Below are positions 1 through 5,722 of a stretch of 9,747 nt of DNA, piece after piece (position 1 is the first letter of the stretch; each line of letters opens with the position of its first letter). Source of the DNA: an uncultured Collinsella sp. Lineage in GTDB: Bacteria > Actinomycetota > Coriobacteriia > Coriobacteriales > Coriobacteriaceae. The stretch lies in NCBI GenBank assembly GCA_902478945.1, contig CABSMX010000081.1:1-9747 (forward strand), written 5' to 3'. Both the position numbers and the translations under genes were made by a program. The notes below the pieces were generated by a model that was given only the letters and a program-made list of their open reading frames with translations, did no database searches and was not told where the DNA came from.

Positions 1-47
1 GAGATGCAGCGTAGTCTCGTGGGCTCGGAGATGTGTATAAGAGACAG
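1..47 (+). other. Illumina Nextera i7 adapter (non-genomic)
   Basis: Positions 14-47 match the Nextera read-2 transposase adapter, starting GTCTCGTGGGCTCGG and ending in the 19-bp Tn5 mosaic end AGATGTGTATAAGAGACAG at 29-47. Bases 1-5 (GAGAT) fit the end of the P7 oligo. Bases 6-13 (GCAGCGTA) occupy the 8-base i7 index slot and match, from memory, index N721 (read as TACGCTGC). This is library-construction sequence left on the contig end. Genomic sequence begins at 48, and any reading frame crossing 47/48 is artificial. Confidence 0.97.
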
Positions 48-928
48 TTGCAGAAGGTCGCGACGTTGCCCAGACGGAACAGCACGGGGTGATAGTCGCC
101 GTAAATCTGCATGTAGCGGGCCAGATAACCGCGGTTGCGCATGATGTAGTAACGGTTGGTGTCGCTCGTAGAGTTGAGCTGGCGCTTGCCGGCGATATCC
201 CAGTTAGAGACGGCGCGGGCGCGCTTGAGCACCACGTCGGCGACCACGGCGGCGGGGAAGTGTTGGCTGGCTACGTAGCCGTAGCAGGCATCGTCGCCGT
301 AGATAAAGAAGCGCGCATCGGGCAGGCCGATCTTGTCGACTACGCGGCGTGAGAACATGCCGCCCTCAAAGCACAGCTGGTTCATGGCGCGGTAGCCCTC
401 GGGTCCCAAGTCCCACTTGGCGACAGGGTTGGGAATGCCGAGCGAAAGGATGAGTTGGTACTGCCAAAAGAAGGCGCCGCCGTCAAAGTCCAGGCGCGAA
501 CCCTGGACGACATCGTAGCGGTCGGTCCATTTGGCCAAGCGCTCGATGCCTTCGGGGATGACGAGCACGTCGTCGTCCATCACCCAGAACCACTGGGCGC
601 CCAGGTCGTAGGCGCATTCAGTGCCGGCGGAGAAGCCGCCCGCGCCGCCGCCGTTTTCGAGCTGCGGGGCGTAGATGACACGGTCGGTGCCGCCCTGCGC
701 GTCGGGCTGCTCGGTGTCGATGCCCCACAGGTTGGCCAAGCGCTCGTTGAATGCGGTGCACATGGCCTCGGTCTCGCGCGAATTCTCGTTATCGACAATC
801 ACGATGCGCCAGGGCGTTGCCGTGAGCTCGGTCATGGAGTCGAACAAGTTGGCCAGGAGTTCCTGGCGCTTGTACGTAACGACGACGATGGCGAGCTTAT
901 CGATGGGGGCGGGAAGGGTGGAAATCAT
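48..928 (-). CDS. GT2 glycosyltransferase, galactofuranosyltransferase-like (3' partial)
   Basis: My reverse-strand translation gives 293 codons from ATG (926-928) with no stop before the adapter, so the C-terminus is missing. A GT-A fold start is visible (AIVVVTYKR, residues 13-21), then IVIVDNENS (42-50), a glycine-rich ENGGGAGGFSAG (91-102), the metal-binding VMDDD (116-120), and FIYGDD (208-213) in the acceptor or catalytic-base region. The pairing of a GGxGGF segment with MDDD is known from GlfT-type galactofuranosyltransferases (COG1216 group), so transfer of galactofuranose or a similar sugar to an envelope glycan on the cytoplasmic face is the inferred role. Rhamnosyl transfer is the main alternative. 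AAGGA (939-943 on the complement) lies 10 nt before the ATG. The gene is transcribed away from the plus-strand glycosyltransferase run, probably as a separate unit of the same glycan locus. Confidence 0.85.
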
Positions 929-1003
929 GGGGAATATATCCTTTCACGCGCGGCGGGCGAGCGCTGCGCGGAAGCTATCGAATGCGTCCGTAGGACGGCA
1001 CCT

Positions 1004-1034
1004 ATTGTAAAGGGTCGCTGCGCCATGTTGGCAA
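1004..1034 (-). promoter_or_regulatory. candidate promoter for the minus-strand glycosyltransferase
   Basis: On the complement there is a -10-like TACAAT (1004-1009) and a -35-like TTGCCA (1029-1034), separated by 19 nt, slightly longer than ideal. It would give a leader of roughly 70 nt before the ATG at 928. A small perfect hairpin (CGTCC at 985-989, GGACG at 993-997) falls near the predicted transcript start. This is motif matching by eye only. Confidence 0.35.
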
Positions 1035-1206
1035 GGTTTGAATAAAACGCAGGAACCTGCCATGGGCGAGGTGACTGCTATACGTAACATTGATGTGCTG
1101 ATTGCTGCTTGAGAGTACGAGCGTTTCAGCGACCGCGACCAAGCGCAGCGCTTCGATGGATGTGTTGCGTGCGGCTTTGGGCTGTATGACGTCCTTTCGT
1201 TTCGGT

Positions 1207-1235
1207 TTGCCTTTTCGGGCTCCATAGATTATATA
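1207..1235 (+). promoter_or_regulatory. candidate operon promoter
   Basis: TTGCCT (1207-1212) and TATATA (1230-1235) are spaced by 17 nt, a good sigma-70-type arrangement. Transcription would begin near 1242 and leave a leader of about 55 nt before the TTG start at 1299. It is the best-placed promoter for the five-gene glycosyltransferase run. The call is by eye and a TATA-rich run can mimic a -10 box. Confidence 0.45.
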
Positions 1236-1298
1236 AACGCCCACGGGCGGGACGACCCTTTGATACCATTAACAGCAGGTATTTCCTAAGGAGCACAT

Positions 1299-2402
1299 TT
1301 GTCTACTAATTCCTCTGGCAGCCCTGTCCTGTCGCTGCTCATTCCCATCTACAACGTTGAGCGCTACCTGCGCGAGTGCCTCGATTCCGCCGTTGCGCAG
1401 ACACTCAAGGACATCGAAATCATCTGTATCAACGACGGCTCTACCGACAACTCGCCGGCGATAATCCGCGAGTATATGCAGCGCGATGCGCGTGTGAAGA
1501 TGATTGATAAGGCCAACAGTGGCTACGGCGACTCTATGAACCGCGGGCTCGATATGGCGCGCGGCAAGTACGTGGGCATTCTGGAGTCCGATGACTTTAT
1601 GGCGCCCGATGCGCTGGAAAAGCTCGTGTCAGCTGCCGAGCGCTGCAACGCCGATTTTGCGAAGGCGAATTTTGACTTTTACTGGTCCAAGCCCGAGGAG
1701 CGCCGCTCGCTGCACGAGATGTTTAAGCCCAAGGACTGCGGCAAGCCGGTACACCCGAGCGATACGACGCAGTTCTTTAAGCAAAAGCCGTCGATTTGGT
1801 CGGCTGTGTACCGCCGTGATTTTCTCGAGCACAACGACATCAAGTTCTTGCCGACTCCAGGAGCATCCTTTCAGGACACGTCGTTTGCCTTTAAGGTGAT
1901 TGCGTGCGCCGATAAGGCCGTTTACCTGCACGATTCCGTGCTTTCGTATCGTCAGGACAACGAGAGCTCCTCGGTCAATTCTTCGGCCAAGGTCCTTTGC
2001 GTCAATGCCGAGTATGCCGAGATTGAGCGTTGGATCAGAGAGGAATATGCCCGCGACCACGCAAGTGATGACGTCGCGCGCATGCTCAAGTTCAATCAGC
2101 TCATTAAGTACGATTCGTATATGTGGAACTATGTGCGCTTGGCGCCTAAGTTCTATAAGGAGTTCCTGGTGCAGATGGCCAAGGAGTTCCAAGCGGCCTT
2201 GGACGCCGGGGAGTTTTTGCTGGACGATCTGAAGCCGTGGAAGCGTGCGAATCTCGCTGCCATCCTCAAAGATCCTGAGGGCTGGGTTGACGAGCATCCG
2301 CACTTTGCAACGGATGGAGCCTTGGGGCGCGCCAAATACTACGCATCGGTTGGAGGCCCCGGCGTACTTGCCGCCTTCCTCATCGAATCGCTGAGGGGGT
2401 AG
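1299..2402 (+). CDS. GT2 family glycosyltransferase (gene A)
   Basis: This 367-residue protein has an N-terminal GT-A domain: LSLLIPIYNVERYL (11-24), the nucleotide-sugar-binding INDGSTD (44-50), and the metal-binding ESDD (96-99). Further motifs are KPSIWSA (163-169) and YRQDNE (217-222), both shared with its paralogue at 3524. No membrane segment is obvious, so it is probably cytoplasmic or peripheral to the membrane, moving a sugar from a nucleotide donor to a lipid-linked or wall glycan. Donor and acceptor cannot be read from sequence. The start is TTG, chosen because AAGGAG (1288-1293) sits 5 nt upstream and the conserved domain begins soon after. It is the first gene of the run, and the next gene starts 6 nt after its stop. 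Residues 19-101 are about 92% identical to the 3524 gene, whereas the last third has diverged. Confidence 0.9.
   Translation: MSTNSSGSPVLSLLIPIYNVERYLRECLDSAVAQTLKDIEIICINDGSTDNSPAIIREYMQRDARVKMIDKANSGYGDSMNRGLDMARGKYVGILESDDFMAPDALEKLVSAAERCNADFAKANFDFYWSKPEERRSLHEMFKPKDCGKPVHPSDTTQFFKQKPSIWSAVYRRDFLEHNDIKFLPTPGASFQDTSFAFKVIACADKAVYLHDSVLSYRQDNESSSVNSSAKVLCVNAEYAEIERWIREEYARDHASDDVARMLKFNQLIKYDSYMWNYVRLAPKFYKEFLVQMAKEFQAALDAGEFLLDDLKPWKRANLAAILKDPEGWVDEHPHFATDGALGRAKYYASVGGPGVLAAFLIESLRG
1353..1601 (+). repeat. duplicated coding segment, copy 1
   Basis: This encodes residues 19-101 of gene A and pairs with 3572-3820 in gene A'. By hand count, 76 of 83 amino acids are identical. Within it, 1356-1414 differs from 3575-3633 at one base in 59. 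The similarity is coding paralogy, not a mobile repeat. Confidence 0.85.
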
Positions 2403-2408
2403 GTCGGT

Positions 2409-3449
2409 ATGGGAGAGGCCTCGATTCCCAAAGCGACTATTGTCGTTCCCGTATACAACTCTGCAAACTCAGTTCAGCGATGTCTCGATTCGCTGCTGGC
2501 CCAGTCTGAGCGCTCGATTCAGGTTGTCTGCGTCAACGACGGTTCGGTTGACGATTCGCTGGGCGTCTTGCGTCAAATTGCGCAGGCCGACGACCGTGTG
2601 CTGGTGATTGACCAGGAAAACGCGGGCGTCTCGTGCGCTCGAAATGCCGGAATCGATGCCGCCAAGGGCGAGGTGGTTTTCTTTGTAGACGCCGACGATT
2701 ACATCCACGCCCGAACGGTGGAGCGCGTGCTGCAGGCCATGGAGTCGTCGGATGCCGAGGTCGCCGTATTCGGTGGTGTCTGCGAGCCGTCCGACGCCGC
2801 ACCCAAGCGTGTCCAGCAACTCATGAGCCTCAAAGCGGGCACCTTTGGCGCACGAGATCCCCAGTTGCTGTTCCACGCAAACGCACAGCCCTATGCATGC
2901 CGCGCGGCTTTTTCGCGCGAGCTGCTCAATCGCGAAGGCATTCGCTTTGCTCCCGGCTTGGCCTTGGGCGAGGATGTCGTATTCCAATTTGCGGCCTATG
3001 CGCTTGCCCGCAAGACCGTCGTCATGCCGGACAAGTTCTACCACTACGTGATGGAGAACGACTCGGCAACGCACGAGTTCAACAGTGCCGATGCTCGCGC
3101 CAAAAAGCTTGACGCCCACATGAGAATGCTCGAGGAAGTCTTGGAGGATTGGGCGGTTTACGGCCTTTTGGATTTGTGCCCCGGCGAGCTGATCACTTGG
3201 TTCTTGGACCTCATTGTGTTTGACTTGGCGCGTCTGGACGCCGATGGTTTCCGTCGTGTGGCCGGTCGCGTCAATATGGATTTCACGACGTTTTTGGGAA
3301 CGGAGTGGGCGGATATGCCTGCTAAGGGCGCCGTTTGCCGTGTTGCCCGTAAGCTCGTTGCAGCGACCTCGGGCGTTTCGATGGCAGACGCCACACTGTT
3401 CTATCTTTCGACCCGCGGTCTCAAGGCCTGCCTGGAGCGCTTTATCTAA
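2409..3449 (+). CDS. GT2 family glycosyltransferase (gene B)
   Basis: A 346-residue GT-A enzyme: TIVVPVYNSANSVQRCLDSL (10-29), VNDGSVDDS (42-50), SCARNAG (75-81), DADD (94-97, metal-binding), and LGEDVVF (186-192), where GED is the usual catalytic-base or acceptor motif. The C-terminal third carries no recognised domain and may contact the acceptor or the membrane. The expected role is sugar transfer in envelope polysaccharide assembly, with unknown donor. The ATG follows the upstream stop by 6 nt. Its ribosome site is weak (GAGGG at 2393-2397, inside the previous gene), which suggests translational coupling. Domain order and C-terminal layout resemble the 4655 gene more than its immediate neighbours, consistent with a duplicated gene pair. 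Confidence 0.9.
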   Translation: MGEASIPKATIVVPVYNSANSVQRCLDSLLAQSERSIQVVCVNDGSVDDSLGVLRQIAQADDRVLVIDQENAGVSCARNAGIDAAKGEVVFFVDADDYIHARTVERVLQAMESSDAEVAVFGGVCEPSDAAPKRVQQLMSLKAGTFGARDPQLLFHANAQPYACRAAFSRELLNREGIRFAPGLALGEDVVFQFAAYALARKTVVMPDKFYHYVMENDSATHEFNSADARAKKLDAHMRMLEEVLEDWAVYGLLDLCPGELITWFLDLIVFDLARLDADGFRRVAGRVNMDFTTFLGTEWADMPAKGAVCRVARKLVAATSGVSMADATLFYLSTRGLKACLERFI

Positions 3450-3480
3450 TTCTGGGCGCTGCCGCGCACCGTTGCTTCGC

Positions 3481-3489
3481 TGCTAAAAT
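3481..3489 (+). promoter_or_regulatory. candidate extended -10 promoter inside the operon
   Basis: TGCTAAAAT (3481-3489) matches an extended -10 box (TGn followed by TAAAAT) in the 74-nt gap between genes B and A', the largest gap in the run. No convincing -35 is seen 16-18 nt upstream. No terminator-like hairpin with a T tract precedes it, so read-through from upstream is also expected. It could give the second gene pair an independent start. Confidence 0.35.
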
Positions 3490-3523
3490 AACCCTGTTAC
3501 ACGCTATTCAACAGGAGGTTCTC

Positions 3524-4642
3524 TTGCAGAACTCTGATACCCCTAAAGTTTCGCTGCTTGTTCCCATCTGCAATGTTGAGCGCTACCTGCGCGAGTGCCT
3601 CGATTCTGCCGTTGCGCAGACACTCAAGGACATTGAGATCATTTGCATCAACGATGGCTCTACCGATAGCTCGCCGGATATCATCCGCGAGTACATGGAG
3701 TGCGATGCACGCGTCAAGATGATTGACAAGGTAAACAGCGGCTACGGCGACTCGATGAACCGCGGCCTGGAGATGGCGCGCGGTGAGTACGTGGGCATTT
3801 TGGAGTCCGATGACTTTATGTTCGAGGATTCGCTTCAAAAGCTGGTTGCCAAGGCCGACGCCGAGCATGCCGATGTCGTCAAGGGTGACTTTTACTTGTA
3901 TTGGTCCACGCCCAGCGAGCGCCGCGAGCTGTTTGGAATTATCGACGAGCATATGACGGGTGCGGCGTATCGCCCCGCCGATCGTCCGGGTATCTTCTAC
4001 CGCAAGCCTTCCATTTGGTCTGCCATCTATCGGCGCGAGTTCCTCAACGACAATCAGATTCGGTTCCTTCCCACGCCGGGTGCATCGTATCAGGATGCGG
4101 GTTTTAACTTTAAGGTTTGGGCGTGCGCCGAGCGCGCTGCGTTTATTGCGGATCCCATTTTGTGCTACCGACAGGATAACGAGAAGAGCTCTGTTAATTC
4201 GCCCAATAAGGTGTTTTGCGTGTGCGACGAATATGCCGAGATGCAACGCTTTTTGGATGAACGTCCCGAGCTCAAGGCTCGGCTTCAGGGCATTTTAATG
4301 CGCATGAAGGTCGATACGTACCGCTGGAATGATGAGCGTCTGGTCGATGAGTTGCGCGAGCAGTTTTGGGAGAAGGCGTCTCCCGAGCTTAAGGCTGATT
4401 GGGATGCCGGTCGCTTTGACCTGTCACTCTTCGACCCACGCGGCGAGACCGACCTGCGTTTGATGGTCAAATCGCCCCGTGCCTATATCGATTCGCGCTT
4501 TGATTTTAAGAAGCCGGGCAAGCTCAATACGTTTAAACACTACTTTAAGATCGGCGGCCTGCCGCTGGTCTGGCGTGTGCTGACGTATCAGCGTGCCTAC
4601 GGCGATAACCCGCATCCCGATGACGTGCCGGCCGCACAGTAG
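3524..4642 (+). CDS. GT2 family glycosyltransferase (gene A', paralogue of A)
   Basis: The 372-residue protein repeats the plan of gene A: VSLLVPICNVERYL (9-22), INDGSTD (42-48), ESDD (94-97), KPSIWSA (161-167) and YRQDNE (215-220). It transfers a nucleotide-activated sugar, presumably to the same glycan as gene A, but the diverged C-terminal third (after about residue 235) suggests a different acceptor or linkage. It uses a TTG start, as gene A does, with AGGAGG (3513-3518) 5 nt upstream. A 74-nt gap separates it from gene B and may hold its own promoter. A cysteine replaces the tyrosine of the usual PxYN motif (residue 16), a mild departure. The next gene begins within 6-12 nt of its stop. 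Confidence 0.9.
   Translation: MQNSDTPKVSLLVPICNVERYLRECLDSAVAQTLKDIEIICINDGSTDSSPDIIREYMECDARVKMIDKVNSGYGDSMNRGLEMARGEYVGILESDDFMFEDSLQKLVAKADAEHADVVKGDFYLYWSTPSERRELFGIIDEHMTGAAYRPADRPGIFYRKPSIWSAIYRREFLNDNQIRFLPTPGASYQDAGFNFKVWACAERAAFIADPILCYRQDNEKSSVNSPNKVFCVCDEYAEMQRFLDERPELKARLQGILMRMKVDTYRWNDERLVDELREQFWEKASPELKADWDAGRFDLSLFDPRGETDLRLMVKSPRAYIDSRFDFKKPGKLNTFKHYFKIGGLPLVWRVLTYQRAYGDNPHPDDVPAAQ
3572..3820 (+). repeat. duplicated coding segment, copy 2
   Basis: This is the counterpart of 1353-1601, encoding residues 17-99 of gene A'. The nucleotide match is strongest at 3575-3633. Later differences are mostly synonymous third-position changes. Confidence 0.85.
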
Positions 4643-4654
4643 GAGCGCGTGACT

Positions 4655-5722
4655 ATGACTACCCCCAAGATTTCCGTCGTCGTTCCCATTTACAAGGTGG
4701 AGGAGTGCCTGGCATGGTGTCTGGACTCCCTGCTTGCGCAGGATATGCCCGATTGGGAAGGTGTGCTGGTTAACGACGGCTCGCCGGACGGCTCGCGCGA
4801 CATCGCCGCTGCCTATTGCGAAAAGGATACGCGCTTTATGCTGGTTGATAAACCCAACGGTGGTTTGTCGAGCGCGCGCAATGCGGGCATTGCTGCGTCC
4901 ACGGCGCCTGTCGTTGCGTTTTTGGATTCCGACGACCGGTTTACCCCTGATGCGTGCCGCGTAATCGTTGATGCCTTTGAGCGTGAGGATTGCGACGTTT
5001 TGACCTTTGGCGCAAACCCGTATCCGTTGGAGGCGGGGTATCCGTGGCTTAACTATGTGCTGAGCCCGCGCGATGTGTCGTTTGTGGGCTATAGCTCCGA
5101 CCTGCTGTTTAAGGAAGCATCTCGCCCCTTTGCATGGCGCACCGCTTGCAAGCGCGCTTTTTTGCTGGGCAACGGGATCGTGTTCGATGAAACCGTTAAA
5201 TATGGCGAGGATCAGGTCTTTGATTTTGCCGTGTACGGTCGCTCGCGCAAGACCGCGCTTATCTCGAACAAGTTGTATGACTACCGCGTGGCGCGCAAGG
5301 GTTCGCTCATGGACACCATGCGCTACGACGACGAGACGCGTCTGCTGGAGCACGTGAAGATTTACTCCGCGGTGCTGGCCGATTGGCGCCGTGATGGGCT
5401 CGACGATCAGCATGCCGATGACCTGGCGTACTTCCTGTGCGATTTGGTGCTGTACGATGCGCTCAGGCTGCTGAGCGCGGGCTGCGGCAAGGTGTTTGCT
5501 GCCGTCGCCGCGGCGCTTGACGGTTCTGCCGTGGGCAGTGATGCTGCGCTCGCACAATGCGCTCCTTCTGTTGCCGCTCTGGTGCGTGCGGCACTTGTCG
5601 GTAAGGCGCCTGCTTCTCGTTCGTGCAAAAAGCTCATGTTCGATTACGACGTCTTGAGGTTTGGGCGCTTGGGCGCGTGCAAGCGCATGGCTGCGAACGC
5701 TCTGGGAAAGCGAGAAGTGTAG
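4655..5722 (+). CDS. GT2 family glycosyltransferase (gene B')
   Basis: From ATG 4655 the protein has 355 residues: ISVVVPIYKVEECL (6-19), VNDGSPDGS (39-47), LSSARNAG (71-78), LDSDD (90-94, metal-binding) and YGEDQVF (183-189, with the GED motif). This is a complete GT-A catalytic core followed by an alanine-rich helical C-terminal part. The specific sugar is unknown. An in-frame GTG at 4649 is an alternative start, but AGGAG (4641-4645) lies only 3 nt from it and 9 nt from the ATG, so I prefer the ATG. With the GTG, the gap from gene A' would be exactly 6 nt, as between A and B. The next gene's ATG abuts this stop (TAG then ATG). The overall plan resembles gene B, making this the second half of an A-B-A'-B' arrangement. 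Confidence 0.88.
   Translation: MTTPKISVVVPIYKVEECLAWCLDSLLAQDMPDWEGVLVNDGSPDGSRDIAAAYCEKDTRFMLVDKPNGGLSSARNAGIAASTAPVVAFLDSDDRFTPDACRVIVDAFEREDCDVLTFGANPYPLEAGYPWLNYVLSPRDVSFVGYSSDLLFKEASRPFAWRTACKRAFLLGNGIVFDETVKYGEDQVFDFAVYGRSRKTALISNKLYDYRVARKGSLMDTMRYDDETRLLEHVKIYSAVLADWRRDGLDDQHADDLAYFLCDLVLYDALRLLSAGCGKVFAAVAAALDGSAVGSDAALAQCAPSVAALVRAALVGKAPASRSCKKLMFDYDVLRFGRLGACKRMAANALGKREV

Larger units (their letters stand above)
929..1298. other. divergent intergenic region
   Basis: This 370-nt gap separates the minus-strand glycosyltransferase from the plus-strand operon. It holds a candidate promoter on each strand and two short hairpins (985-997 and 1049-1060). The overlapping reading frames here encode Arg/Ser-rich, low-complexity peptides with no recognisable domain, so I do not call a gene. 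No RNA gene or riboswitch was recognised. Confidence 0.6.

Noticed and set aside
29..47. Possible transposon end (Tn5 mosaic end)
   Set aside because: It is embedded in a complete Nextera adapter with an index sequence, so it is a library artefact and not a mobile element.
455..1045. 196-codon plus-strand frame over the left-end gene
   Set aside because: The minus strand here encodes a coherent GT2 enzyme with MDDD and GDD motifs and a ribosome site, while the plus-strand product has no recognisable features.
1040..1060. Terminator-like GCAGG/CCTGC hairpin followed on the minus strand by GTTTTATTC
   Set aside because: The stem is only 5 bp with a 2-nt loop, and there is no gene on the minus strand to its right that would need terminating.
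944..1244. Two overlapping minus-strand frames in the divergent intergenic region
   Set aside because: The products are Arg/Ser-rich or featureless, lack good ribosome sites, and overlap candidate promoters on both strands.
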